Positions 34,571 to 48,700 of a stretch of DNA of 64,000 nt are shown here, piece by piece. Each line of letters begins with the position of its first letter. Within the stretch, counting starts at the first letter, position 1. The position numbers and the translations under genes were made by a program. This stretch comes from Cryptomeria japonica. Its lineage: Eukaryota; Streptophyta; Pinopsida; Cupressales; Cupressaceae. The notes under the pieces were generated by a model. The model was not told where the DNA came from, made no database searches, and saw only the letters and a list, made by a program, of their open reading frames with translations. The DNA is taken from NCBI RefSeq assembly GCF_030272615.1, contig NC_081412.1:25133501-25197500 (forward strand), read 5' to 3'.

Positions 34571-34736
34571 TCATAGCAAAATCTATGTAGTAATCTTTAA
34601 AAGGCACTATAGCAAAATCTATTTAGTAATCTTTAAAAGGCACTATTGTAGACCAATTTCAAGTTTTAATTCATAGCAAAATCTATTTAGTAATCTTTAA
34701 AAGGCACTATTGTAGACCAATTTCAAGTTTTAATCA
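34571..34736. repeat. Nested tandem repeats of about 40 and 65 bp
   Basis: CATAGCAAAATCTATTTAGT followed by AATCTTTAAAAGGCACTAT appears three times (34572, 34610 and 34672). The last two copies also share the extension TGTAGACCAATTTCAAGTTT. The first copy is shorter, which suggests two successive duplications. Confidence 0.88.
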
Positions 34737-34739
34737 TCA

Positions 34740-36060
34740 GATTTTAAACATGTTTTGTTTATATGTCAATTACTGCATTGGCAAGCTTTCAAGTTGTGTT
34801 AAGCTCTTAGAGTGAGTTTCAACCCAGTATCAAAAGATTTGTAAAGGGCATAGTCTAAACTACTATGAATATAATAAAACACAAACCATCTCATATATAT
34901 ATAAGAATGAAATCATTTAATAAAACATATACGAATGAAATTTTTTTAATAAAGCATATAAGAATGAAAAATGTATCACATGTTTACACATTGAAACTAT
35001 ATTATGAAAACAAGTATCGAGATTATGAGCAAGACTGATTGTAAAAAATATGATAGAAATGATAACCTGCTTAAAAACATTGGTGACATATTACAGGGAG
35101 AAGTTTCCAGGTTATTAACTGGGCTGAATGTAAGGAATCCAGTAGGAATGATAACATTTAAGCATTAGTGAGATCTTACAAAAAGAAGTTCCCAGAAATC
35201 TTAAAAGATCTAGTAGAAATGATTACCTGCTAGATAAATTTCCTTAACATGTTGCTTTTACTCCAAACCTGCTTTTCAACCTTCCATATTTGTATGACCT
35301 TAAATACAAATTAGTTGCATTTACACTTGGATCATGCAGTCTCTTGAACAGGAAGGGAAAGAACGCATTTTCTTTAAATTGTATTTATTCTATGTATTTA
35401 AAAAAAAAAAAATTGTAGTTGTTTTTTCCTTTAAAGGCTTTAAACTGTAGGTGAAATTCTCTGAAATTGAGATCTGAACACTGAAACAGTTTATTATTAA
35501 TTTATTTTGCCCTCAAGGATATATTATTAAGTTTGAAATTGCTACAAATTTGTGTACATTTTGAAATTTTGTTAACTAATATGAATATTTTTTAATCATA
35601 GAAACAATTCCAAGACAGCCTTTTAATAGCAACGTCAGAGAAGTTTCTGTTTACATAAGTTCAAGAACACACAGAGGACGATAGTCAAATTATCTTAAAC
35701 ATTCACTCCATTTCCTAAGCGATCCTTTTTCCACTTTTAAGACTTTCCTAGCAAACTTTTGTAGGTTCACCTTTCCTCTTTCCGATGCTACAAGCCAACC
35801 ACCAAGCCCTTCTCCAATTATATACTATTTCAATGCTTTCAGTACATCAAAAATCGACCCATAGCTCTTGCTTTGGAAAATATGTAGAGAAGTCACTCGA
35901 GAGACAAGGAAATTGCAGAAATCGATGCATTCCAGCCTAGTTCTTAAATTGTTTATGTTTATTGGATGAAAAATTTAATGATCACAAATGTAGTGCTAAA
36001 ATTTTCATTATTTTATAGGGTTTCTTTAATTATAATTTAGCAGCCTGTTATCTAATAAAG
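34740..36060. other. AT-rich intergenic DNA with weak repeats
   Basis: No gene is seen. Around 34890-34975 an ATAAAACATATACGAATGAAA-like unit occurs about three times. Around 35050-35230 two or three diverged units share GAAATGATAACCTGCT and AGAAGTT(T/C)CCAG. Confidence 0.5.
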
Positions 36061-36065
36061 AATAT

Positions 36066-36505
36066 GGATATTGTTACTATGTCTGGTTTATATTGTGTAT
36101 GTTTTTTTATGTCTATATTTCGGATTATTCTATAACTTATCATCAAAATTATAGAAACTAAAAAGTCCATAAAGTAGAAAGATGGACTGTAACAGATCTG
36201 AGGCTAAAAAGAGATGGTTCGATGAGGGTTAGTACAGTGGAAAGATGTACCTCAAACGAGGAGAGACAAAACAACATACACAATCTAAACTAGAGGGTTT
36301 GTCTCTCCTCGTTTAGAGTACAACATCTTCCCACTCCACTAACCCTCCTTGAACTATCTCTTTTTAGCCTCCTTAGATCTGCAACAGTCCATCTTTCTAC
36401 TCCATAAGCTTTCTATCATCCTGATGACAGATCACAGAGTGTGATCCGAAATGTTGATGCAAAAAATATACACAATCTAAATCAGAAATAGCAACAATAA
36501 CTACT
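36066..36505. mobile_element. Foldback (long inverted repeat) element 2
   Basis: The left arm (from about 36066, with GATGGACTGTAACAGATCTG near 36181) pairs imperfectly with the right arm ending near 36505 (CAGATCTGCAACAGTCCATC reading direction reversed near 36370-36400). Each arm is about 200 bp and the centre lies near 36285. The outer part shares GATCACA(G/C)...GTGATCC and ATGTTGATG-type motifs with foldback element 1, so both may belong to one family. It ends about 290 bp beyond the stop codon of NPF gene 2. Confidence 0.7.
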
Positions 36506-36559
36506 ATAGATTGTGAAAAACTAAATTTTTTTTCAAAATATAGAATTATAAAACAATAA

Positions 36560-36565
36560 TTTATT
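36560..36565 (-). other. Candidate polyadenylation signal of gene 2
   Basis: AATAAA on the minus strand lies about 232 bases after the stop codon at 36797, between the gene and the foldback element. This is sequence evidence only. Confidence 0.3.
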
Positions 36566-36796
36566 AAAAAAAATTTACTAAAGAACCAAAAATCTGAACA
36601 TTAGAATGATTTAACAATTTTTAGAATCATAGAATTATAGAAAGCATAAATATTTACTATTCATTTTCCAATAAAGATTTTTAGGAGAAGCCTTTTCTCC
36701 ACCATTCCTACAAACTTTTGCTTGTATAATAGGAAAATATTTTGCCATGGCTTAGGATTACAACAGTGGATCCCCAATTAATTCGGGATTCGGTTT

Positions 36797-39700
36797 TCAA
36801 TTAGATTTCTTGTAACTAAACCTATGTACACAAGCAATATACACCAGCATATTCAAGAAGCTGAGACAAGCTAAAACCCAAAAGAAGTAATCCAAGTGAC
36901 CTTCATTTAGATTGTCTGGTATCCATCCTAGTTTCCCCCCTTCTGTAGTGACAGAAGTCACGATGGTAACAATTAGGGTACTCAAATAATTCCCTAACGA
37001 TGTCGTAAGAAGAGAAAGTGCACTGCACAAACTACGCATGGCATCAGGTGACTGCTCATAGAAAAACTCCAGCTGTCCTATAAAGTAAAAGACTTCTGCA
37101 GCACCTATCAAGAAGTATTGGGGGATCTGCCACAAGATGCTCATTGGAACTGGTGTGACTGTGTCATGTTCCAAGTGATGAGTTTTGACTACATCCAGAC
37201 GCTTGATTTCAACCAAAGCAGCTGCTACCATAGAGAATATGGATACCACCAATCCAATGCCCATGCGCTGCAGCTGAGTAAATCCCCTTTCATTACCAGT
37301 GTACTTGCGAACTATGGGCACAAGCAGGCGATCATAAATGGGAACCCATATCATGACACTAAGTATATCAAACACAGACAATGACGCTGGAGGAATTTTG
37401 AAAGAACCAATTCTGGTGTCCATGGTCATGCCCTGTTCCACAAACATTGTGGACATTTGAGCATAAACAGCCGAAAACACAATACCAGTAACCCAGACTG
37501 GAAACATTCGGACCAAAATCTTCAGCTCCTCCACTTGGGTCACAGTACATAGTTTCCAAGGATTTGAAAAACCACCACTCTGAACATCTTCATCTGTTAT
37601 GGTAGCTGCTTTGTCCAGAAAACTGCAAATATTTTATGCCAACTAAAAATCAAGGTATGTTTTTTAATTGCTGCAAACATTTTAACACTTCAGTTTATCC
37701 TCTGTAAATAATCACATATCGAGCTAGCCTCTTTGTTCTAGGCAAAAGAAAATATATATTATTGGCTGGCCTGTGCCAAAAATTTGTACTGAGATATACA
37801 ATAGGACCATTTGTGGATACTGGGTACATCTCATATGAAATATGGGAGAGAGACAAACTGAAGTCAAGATAAAGTAGCTTGTGTCTAGGGCAACTCATAA
37901 ACCATACTTTTTGTTGGAGAATGTGATTTCAACAAAGAGGGCAAGTTCGACAAGTTGAGGCTGATAAACAACATACAGAAATTCTATGGTTAAGTGTGTT
38001 TGAGTTGGAATAGTATTAGATTGGGTGACCTCTCGGAAGACATAATGCTTCACCTTTTTGAAAATCACTTAAATGCAATGAGTGCTAAATGTATCATACA
38101 TTCTCATGATCTACTCATGAAATATAGATCAATGAGTTTGATGTCCAAAAAACTTTTGGCCATTTTTTCCAACTTAAATCATTTTTAATGCAGTAATCAG
38201 TGAGAAAAATATGAAGTAGAAAGAAATATTAATTGATTCTTTGGAAAATTTCACAAACACAAAGGATAATGACATACAAAAACTGTGGTAACATGGACGA
38301 GGGACGTACTGGAATTCGTTTGTGTGTTCCAGTTTTCGACTTCCTTGAATTGCAGAATGCTTGTCTTTTACCTCGTAGAGAAGTGCACTTTCTTGAGGAA
38401 CTTTCGTTTGCAATTTGTGAAATGATGCAACCAGAACTTGGCATACGCGTGTCAACGGACTACCTCCAGGTTTTTGGAATCTATACAATGGTGTCCCAGA
38501 AAAGAAACTTCCTATCGCTAATGCCATAAATACTGTAGGAATCCCAAATCCCCATCCCCATCCAACATTGTCTTGAACCCATACCAGAATGCTGCTTGAA
38601 ACAAGTGCACCAACATTGACTGAGAAATAAAACCAATTGAAGAAAGACCCCTTTTTCTTCCTTTCTGTTGGATTGCTATCATCAAATTGGTCTGCCCCAA
38701 AAGAAGAAACGCAGGGCTTGATGCCTCCTGTTCCTAGTGCGATCAGGTAAAGCCCAAGAAAAAACACAGCATATTGAAGTGTAGTTGCTGTTGGGCATAC
38801 ATCGCCTGTACAGGAGGAAGGTTGTAAGGCAGAAACAGATGCTGAGACAGTTAAAGTAGCCATTCCCTGCAAAAAAAAATTTACAGTTGTCAGTGGCTTA
38901 TTCTGAATAATAGTTTGAGCAATAAGAAATGGCCAAGGAGATGAAAATAGCCATTGAAAGTTTTGAAAATGCAGAATTAAAAGAGTCAGACTTCCTTAAA
39001 AATTAAAATTGTCTTTGATTCACTTGAGTTGTGGATTCAACTGAGTTAAATGTTATCCATTACTGATACAATTCTATATGTAGTTTGCATACCACAAAAT
39101 AAATTGATGAGAAAACAGCAATAGTCCAATATCGTCCCCAGTATGCATCAGCTAAAACTGCTCCCAAAAGTGCTGTCAGATAGCATGTGCCAGACCAGGT
39201 AGTGACATTTTTGGCTGCAGTTGCATTCCCCTGATGTAAAACTGTTGTCAAATAAGTTACCAAATTTGTATTGATTCCATAGTATGCCAGTCGCTCGCAA
39301 CACTCATTTCCTGTAAATGATTCGAGATTAAAATAACTGTTAAAAATAGGCAGTCCAAGCACCCACAAACTGAATTGAAATACAATCTAAAGTTGATACC
39401 AGCTTGCTTAAGATGGACAGAGGTTGCTGCTTATTGGCAATCAACAGTTTGGTTGTCTTCTCCATTTTCCCTCCTAAAGAGGTCTGCATCTTCATTTCCT
39501 TTAATGCATTTCTTAATGTTTTACATGTGAGAAGTTCAGGCCGGCAAGATCCTTTTGTATTCCTCTAAGTTCCTCACCATTTTCCAGTTGGTTCCTTGCA
39601 GGCTTAAAATATTTGATTCATTTAGGCTATTTGTGGATTCTTTTGTTCAATTATGTTCATTTGAATACATTCGTATTAATGATCTTGTCAAGGGGTTTCC

Positions 39701-42700
39701 GAACAATGCAGTCATTGGATATTCATATAAACATTAATTTGCTCTTGCTTTGCAATTACCATGTGATGAACTGTACTCTTATTTTCCTGATGCCATGTTA
39801 TACAGATAGATGTTTCAATCATCAGTGTGCTGCTATTGTGTGTGATTCTGTTCATATTATCTAAATGCATTTCTAGTTAAGTGGAAACTAGTGAAACAAT
39901 TCTGTATGTCTTCCTTAACAGTGATGGTGGTGCTGGTTGTCTGAATAATAAATAGTTGGCAGCTTTGTTACTGGTAGACCTCATGGAGGATTGTGTCAAT
40001 AAACCTCAGCAGTGTGCTGCTATTGCGTGTGATTCTGTTCATATTATCTAAATGCATTTCTAGTTAAGTGGAAACTAGTGAAACAATTCTGTATGTCTTC
40101 CTTAACAGTGATGGTGGTGCTGATTGTCTGAATAATAAATAGTTGGCAGCTTTGTTACTGGTAGACCTCATGGAGGATTGTGTCAATAAACCTCAGCTAA
40201 GCAGGTTCAATGCAGTTGAGTTAGACCAATGTTGCTTTCTGCACTCTGTCTACCCATCATTTGATTTCCTCAACCAAAGGGACATTTACAATCTGTCAAT
40301 CTCTCCACTCACAACCTTGAAAAATGAATGAGGAGTGCACTCTATATCCAGTGGGAACAGCTTTTGGTCATTGTTTCTTATGAGAATCATTTCTTGCTAA
40401 TTTACAGTGTTTTTACACCGTGACAAGTCTATTGCAAGACAATCTGTACTAGGAAAGTATGTACCTTGTTGAAGACTTTGATTTGCATGTACCTTGCTGA
40501 AGACTTTGATTTGTTCTACTCTTAAAGAAAAATGGGAGGAAAGAACTTGTGTCTTCTGGCTGAAACTGAGTGGCACTTCATCATAGAGTGTGCAGTATAT
40601 GAGGATATCTATAAGCAGTTTGAAAATACTTTGAAAGTGGACAGTCTAAATGAACTCTCGGAGGAGACAAGGCTTCACAAATTAACAAGCTTCTTGGTCA
40701 AAATTCATAATTGAAAAGAAGACATAAAAAGAAATCTGAAAATGTGTTAATGTTGTGGCTTTTAGTTCCTTAGACCATTTGATCTCTTGAACCTCATTAA
40801 AATTCCTTCCTTCATTCATTCTATTTGTAAAAAGTACAGAGTTATACGTTCCACATGTAACAAATCTAAACAGTGAAATGCAGTTACACGTGAAGGGTAA
40901 AAAAGAAAAAGATAAGTACAACTAATACATTAATTCCAAAAGTTCAGGCTGTAAGCATTCTATAATTATCAGAACCAGCTAGACACATTTGAAATTCACA
41001 TGGGCATGAAAACAAACCTAAAATAAAGGGGCAAACCCTCCATCCCCCTGTATTTTGCCTTACGGAAGGCTTTCCATGAATATCCGTAGATCCATCTCCA
41101 GTGTTCAGACTCTCCTGAAATACACCATAAATAATAAATAATATAGTCCTCCAAAATCAAAAGTTCCATAAGATCAAGAAGGTTCCATAAACTATTTAGA
41201 AGGTTTATATAATCCCCACCACAATCTTTCAAAAATTCAAAACTATCTGCATTGCAATATAACACCTATTTTTTTAACAATGCACCATGAAATCTACTTA
41301 TTTAAAGATTTGATCTTGTTTAGCAAGTATACAGACCCATCCCACTCTTTCAAAGACTCCCTCTTTCTGTATTGCAATATAACACCAAATGTTCAATTTC
41401 CAATCCCATACCCTAAAGATTCAGTCCTGCTTATGAAACTTAATAAACTATTTAGCAGGTCTACAGGCTCATCTCACAATCCTTCAAAGATTTAATCTTT
41501 CTATACCGGCATTGGCATGTAACATTGTCATGTCCCCACTCTAGCTCAGTCTAGCAAAGACATGTGAGTCAGCTTATTATGGGGTCTTGTAGGCTGACAG
41601 GGTTGGACAGAGACCCGGTTTGGTTATTCAGTGTTGGAGACTTGGTGTTCTAGCAGTTATTGATCAGTTGGGAGACATTCCTTGTTTTTAGGAGGCAGTT
41701 CCTACTTTTTAGGAGGTTTGATCATGCCCAAGGTTGGGTCTCCATGAGATGCCTCTTTGGGTTCAGTTTCAGAGAGATTGGGCTTGTTTCCTAAATTTTA
41801 GGAGCATCCCTAGATTTTAGGGATGAGACTACCAGTGAATCCTTGATTTCCGACTTCAGTCACAGACAGGTGACAGGATGATTTTAGGGTTTGTAATGTC
41901 AGTTGGGCATTTTGTGGCTATTTGGGTTATATTTTTAATATTTCCTAAGTTAGCGTTTAATAATTAAATAAGGCTAAGTTGTTAGCCATTTTGGAGTAAT
42001 AAGGGGATTTTTGGCCTCATCTGGATGCGCATCCTATTGTGTGATAGCTCGTTGGAAAGATCTTGAAATTCTTTAAATCTTTCTCTTTGGTCTCAGGGCA
42101 ATTCAGTGAGAGGATTTCTGTCTATGGGGAAAAAGGTCATTTTCTAGTAACATGACCACTTTAAAATAAGAAATTATAACATTTCCACTAGTCCACGCCA
42201 CTTGGAGACAATTAGGGTTCGATTTGCAATTGAGAGGGGTTATAAGGGGATAGGAGCCTCATTCTATGATTATCTTTGGCATATTTGACAACTTGTATGA
42301 ATTTGCTCTGGAGAGCGATTTCTAGACTGGGACGCAAACCCCAGGATTAGGATTGGCTGGGACGTAGCCCTCAGCAATCTTTGGCACCGGACTTATAAGG
42401 CATTGTGCGTGGTGATTAAGGACAGAGGCATCAATTCTCAGTAGGGTTTCAGCGTAGCCTACCATCTTTCCAGTGGAGACGTGGTTCATTGCAGCTGGAG
42501 GAATGCCATTTGCAGCAAATACACCACGTGGTGTATAGGGTATTGCTTGTATTCACTTCCAGTGTATGTGGGGTTGGAGAACATTCTTCATCTTCCAGTT
42601 TGACTTCGAATTTGTATGAGAGCTTGGGAAATACATTGGATTCATTGTTTGGCTTTGTAATTCAGACAAATCTGCCTGGTACGATTTGCAATAATTCTGA

Positions 42701-45700
42701 CTTTTGCTGTATACCTCATTTATTTCAGTATTGCTTCATATTTGCTGTTATCTATTCCTTCCTATGCTATAAAACAATCAAAAACACAAAAACAAACAAC
42801 CCTTTCTGCACTTCTATCTAGTTCTGTAAGAAAAACTTAAATAAACAGGAAAACAAAATTAAAAATAAAAAATTACAGCAGGTTAAACAGCAAAGATCTA
42901 TCAGGGATCTTTCAGTGGTATCAGAGCTATGTATTCTGCCAGCCTGTGGGGTTAATCAGATTTTATTTCTATGCATTCGGGTAGAGCGGATATAAATAGG
43001 TATTACACACGCAGAAGAGCTCAGTACGAGCGTGAGTTTGGGATAGAACAGGATCCAGTCATGGCTGAGGAACAGGTGGGCGGCAGAAGAAATCAGGATG
43101 AGGAAGAGAGAGAGATGATGAGGACTCTTATCACTACTCAGCCCAGGATCGCCCAGGCATTAGATAGGTTACAAGATACCTTGGATCGTTTGGATATGGA
43201 TGGACACAGAGGTAGGCGTGGTAGGTCACCTTCAGTGGCTGGTAGTCACCACAGCCATCAGTCCCAATCTTCAGTTGGGAGTTCCCATCATTCCAGCAGG
43301 AGGCACCGCCATCGTACACCTACTACGAATAGGCCATTGCTTCCTCAGTTCATACCAGGTGAACAACCAGCACAAGTGGAACCACCGGAGGTTGGGTTCC
43401 AGGAGTCAGTTTTAGCAGCCACAGCTGAGTGGAGAGCTCTACCCCCTGAGGTTAGGGACGTTTTCCCTCTTCCCCAGTATTGTGCACAGCGTAGAGATAC
43501 AACCAGGTTCAGGGGAGATGGTGGTAATAGACCACACCAGCAACAGCAGAATTATGATTTGAATAGAGCTACTGGGAAGATTACATTGGCCCCATATAAT
43601 GGCACAGGAGACACTAGCGCACGGGCGTGGGTCCACAAGCTGGACATATATCTTTCATTGAGGCCCATGCCTGAGCGTGAGGCTATTCAGTTTGCTGTAT
43701 TGCATTTAGAGGGGATTGCCTATGATTGGTGGCACCATGGATTGGTCACCCAGGATCACACCTTAGTTCACTCCTATACTGAGTTCACTGAGCGTCTCAT
43801 TGCACGGTTTGACCGTAAGGATACAGAACTTTATTACAGGGAGTTGGCTCACCTTAGACAAACCGGTCATGTAGAAGCCTATATTAATGAGTTCCAACGT
43901 ATTGCAGTGATGGTACCGGATATGCCCCAGAGACGTAGTGTGATGTTGTTCATTGAGGGCTTGCAGGATAGGCTAAAGGGACTAGTGCGTGCTTTCCAAC
44001 CAGCAACTCTTAAGGAGGCTATTGAGGTGACATTGAGACTAGATATTGTTCCCACTTCTTATCAGGCAGATAAGAAACCATTTAGAGATTCACGGCCTGC
44101 ACAGAAGGCCAATACGTCCCAGAACAAAGAAGGGACTTCAGCGAAAACCCCTTGGATGAATCAGGAAACGAGGAATGAATTGAGGAGGAAAAAGTTATGT
44201 TTTTCCTGCAAGGAACCTTGGGAACCAGGACACCGTTGCATGGGTAAAGGAAAGGTTCATTTGATTGAGGTGACTTCTGAGTTAGGAGATGAGGAGGTTC
44301 TTGATACTGATATTGAGGATGATACAGAGGATGTTGAGCAGGTTCAGACACAGTTGGAGCTAGACATCCCTGAGCCGTTGGCGTCAGCCAAAGTAGCTAT
44401 GGCTACTCTCTCCAGTTATCCTAAGTTTCATGCCTTCCGGTTGAAAGGTACACTTAAGGGTAAGCGGGTCACCAGCTTGGTAGACACAGGTGCTACGCAT
44501 AACTTTATTGATCAGAAATTAGTTGAGAGGCGTGGCTTGCAGTATGAGGAGTTTGGTGGTTTTGGAGTGAAGGTGGCAGATGGTGCAGTTTTGGGTTGCA
44601 CCAAACGGATTCCACAGCTTAGTATTCAGATGGGGAATTATACTTTGACTGATGATTTTTATGTGCTTCCTATAGAGGATTATGATGTGGTTTTGGGCAT
44701 GCAGTGGTTACAGGGTATTGGGCGTTACATTATTGATCACCACCGTATGCAGTTGGAGTTTCTGTCTGGAGGGAAGAAAGTGATTTTGAGGGCAGCTTCA
44801 GATGGTGGACCTAGGGAAGTGACTTCTCGCAGGATGGAGACTATCCTCAGGCATAATGATGTACTCTGGGCTACGCATTGTTTGGTTAAGTCCAAAACAC
44901 CCACACCCCAGGATGGCCGTGTGTTTCATGTGGACATTCAGTCAGTGATGGATTGTCATGGTAGAGTATTTGGTGATATACCTCCTGGAGTGCCACCAGA
45001 TAGAGGTTTTGAGCATGGTATAGAGTTGGAGGAGGGAGCAAAGCCAGTGATTACTACCCCATATCGTCATCCTAGAGCTTATAAGGATGAAATTGAGAAG
45101 ACAATTCATGAACTATTAGATATGGGTTTCATTCGGCCGAGTTCTAGCCCGTTTGCTTCTTCCGTAGTGTTGGTTAAGAAGAAGGATGGGACTCTACGGA
45201 TGTGTATTGATTACAGAGCCTTGAACAAGAAGACAATAAAAAACAGATATCCTATTCCGCGCATAGATGAGTTGTTGGATGAGTTACATGGGGCTGTCTA
45301 TTTCTCTAAGATTGATCTTCGTTCAGGCTACCATCAGATTCGTGTACGCGCTGAGGATGTACACAAGACTGCTTTCCGTTGTCACTATGGGCATTATGAG
45401 TTCCTGGTAATGCCTTTTGGCCTTACCAATGCACCAGCTACTTTCCAGTCCTGTATGAACCATATCTTCAACAAGCAGCTGAGGAAGTCGGTTCTAGTGT
45501 TCTTTGATGATATATTGATTTACAGTTGTACTTGGGAGGAACATCTCAGACATCTTGAGGAGGTACTTGGCATAATGGAGGATCAGTCTCTATTTGCTAA
45601 GCTTTCCAAATGTGAGTTTGGATTGAGGGAGGTGTTATATTTGGGACATGTGATCAGTGCTGATGGAGTGAAGGTGCATGAGGAGAAGATTCAGGCAGTT

Positions 45701-48700
45701 CAGAATTGGCCCGTCCCTCAGAACATTACGGAGTTACGTGGATTCCTTGGATTGTGTGCTTATTATAGGAGATTTGTGAAGGGGTTCTCTCAGTTGGCAG
45801 CACCTTTGACAGATCTTACAAAAAAGGGGGCCTTCAGATGGACAGAACAAGCGTAGGGGGTCTTTGATAGACTCAAGGAGGTGATGAGCACTTGTCCTGT
45901 CTTGGCACTACCTGATTTCTCGCAGCCCTTTGTTCTAGAGTGTGATGCCTCAGGATTTGGTATAGGAGCCGTGTTGATGCAGAACAAACATCCCATTGCC
46001 TATGAGAGTAGAAAGTTGCAAACTAATGAGAGGTTGTACTCTACCTACGACAAGGAAATGTTGGCTATCATGCATGCGTTAGCCAAATTCAGACAGTATC
46101 TTGTTGGCAGCAAATTTGTGGTAAGAACTGATCACAACAGTCTGAAATACTTCCTAAATCAAACAGAGCTTAATGATAGACAACAAAAATGGATTAGCAA
46201 AATTCAGGCTTATGACTTCGATATCGAATTCATAAAGGGGAAGAATAATACTGTGGCTGATGCACTCTCTAGGAAACCTTCATTGGCTGCCCATTGCTCA
46301 TTGAGCGAGATTTCAGCAGATTGGAAGGCTCAACTCTTAGTTGAGTATTCCAAGGATCAGCATGCTTGTGAGATCATGGATGGTTTGATAGTGGATGACA
46401 GATATAGTGTGGTAGATGATATTATCTACTACAAGGGTAGGGTTTATCTTGTTCCGAGTTCTCAGTTGAAGGAACAAATTTTGCATGCTCTCCATGATAC
46501 TCCTACAGCAGGACATCCAGGATATGGTAAGACTTACAGGGCGGTTCGTGAGAGATTCTCTTGGAAGGGTCTCAAAGATGATGTTTTACGCCATGTCCGT
46601 GAGTGTATGACTTGTCAGCAGAACAAGTCGGAGCATACCTACCCAGCGGGGTTGTTGCAACCCTTACCTATACCGGAACAGAAGTGGACAGGGATCTCAA
46701 TGGATTTCATTACAGGTCTTCCTCGGGTTCAGGGGAAAGATTGTATTTATGTTGTTGTGGATAGGCTAACAAAGTATGCCCACTTCTTTCCCATTGCACT
46801 GGATTTCACAACATCACAGGTGGCTGAGTTATTTTTCAGGGAGGTATTTAGACTCCATGGTCTTCCCAAGACCATTGTGAGTGACAGGGACAGCAGGTTC
46901 ATGAGTTCCTTTTGGCAGGAAATTTTCAGGCTTACAGGCACTGAGTTGACACCTAGTACTAGTTACCACCCTCAAACTGATGGACAGACCGAGATAGTCA
47001 ACAAGTGGGTTGAGGGATATTTGCGTAACTATGTGTCAGGGCAACAAAAAGCATGGGTACGTTGGTTGTATTTGGGTGAGTATTGTTATAATACCACTCA
47101 CCATATGTCCATTGGCATGACGCCTTTCAGAGCTCTCTATGGATATGAGGCATTATCTTTCACTGATTTGGCAGTTAGTGATAGTAGAGTTCCTTTGGCT
47201 CAGGATTGGTTACAGGAGAACCAGGATGTCATGAGATCTCTCAGGGAGAATTTACAGCAGGCCCAGAATCAGCAAAAGATGTACGCAGACAGGCACAGGA
47301 TTGAGAGAGCATTTGAGGTGGATGATATGGTCTTTCTGCAGTTACAACCATATCGGCAGAGCACCCTAAAAAGGGGGGGAGCTGAGAAGCTCAAACCACG
47401 TTTTTATGGTCCATACAGGGTACTCAGGCGAGTGGGAGAGGTTGCATATGAGGTTGAGTTACCACCTGGCAGCAGGATTCATAATGTATTTCATGTATCT
47501 TGCCTGAAAAAGGCACTTGGACAGCATATTACAGTTTCACCCGAGTTACCTCCTATGGATGAGGAGGGTAAATTGATTTTGGTTCCTGATGAGATTCTTG
47601 AGGTGAGGGAACGACGGCTGAGAAGCCGGGTGATTCGAGAGTATTTGGTTCGATGGAGAGATCTTCCCATAGAGGATGCCACCTGGGAAGGTGAGAGCAT
47701 TTTATAGCATCCAGCATTACAGTTGCTTGTGGGCAAGCATCTCCGAGAGGGGAGGACTGTCATGTCCCCACTCTAGCTCAGTCTAGCAGAGACATGTGAG
47801 TCAGCTTATTATGGGGTCTTGTAGGCTGACAGGGTTGGACAGAGACCCGGTTTGGTTATTCAGTGTTGGAGACTTGGTGTTCTAGCAGTTATTGATCAGT
47901 TGGGAGACATTCCTTGTTTTTAGGAGGCAGTTCCTACTTTTTAGGAGGTTTGATCATGCCCAAGGTTGGGTCTCCATGAGATGCCTCTTTGGGTTCAGTT
48001 TCAGAGAGATTGGGCTTGTTTCCTAAATTTTAGGAGCATCCCTAGATTTTAGGGATGAGACTACCAGTGAATCCTTGATTTCCGACTTCATTCACAGACA
48101 GGTGACAGGATGATTTTAGGGTTTGTAATGTCAGTTGGGCATTTTGTGGCTATTTGGGTTATATTTTTAATATTTCCTAAGTTAGCGTTTAATAATTAAA
48201 TAAGGCTAAGTTGTTAGCCATTTTGGAGTAATAAGGGGATATTTGGCCTCATCTGGATGCGCATCCTATTGTGTGATAGCTCGTTGGAAAAATCTTGAAA
48301 TTCTTTAAATCTTTCTCTTTGGTCTCAGGGCAATTCAGTGAGAGGATTTCTGTCTATGGGGAAAAAGGTCATTTTCTAGTAACATGACCACTTTAAAATA
48401 AGAAATTATAACATTTCCACTAGTCCACGCCACTTGGAGACAATTAGGGTTCGATTTGCAATTGAGAGGGGTTATAAGGGGATAGGAGCCTCATTCTATG
48501 ATTATCTTTGGCATATTTGACAACTTGTATGAATTTGCTCTGGAGAGCGATTTCTAGACTGGGACGCAAACCCCAGGATTAGGATTGGCTGGGACGTAGC
48601 CCTCAGCAATCTTTGGCACCGGACTTATAAGGCATTGTGCGTGGTGATTAAGGACAGAGGCATCAATTCTCAGTAGGGTTTCAGCGTAGCCTACCATCTT

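Larger units (their letters stand above)
39311..41017 (-). other. Intron 2 of NPF gene 2
   Basis: A 1.7-kb intron, against only 134 bp in gene 1. It holds a 187-bp tandem duplication and a short LINE-like relic. No further exon is needed between exons 2 and 3, because the joined phases match gene 1. Confidence 0.85.

Noticed and set aside
37118-37384. Plus-strand 88-codon frame opposite exon 5 of gene 2
   Set aside because: Antisense shadow of the transporter exon.
43134-47763. Minus-strand open frames across the gypsy (for example 43439-43636, 44082-44351, 47491-47763)
   Set aside because: Shadows of the long plus-strand gag-pol frame. No domain is visible.
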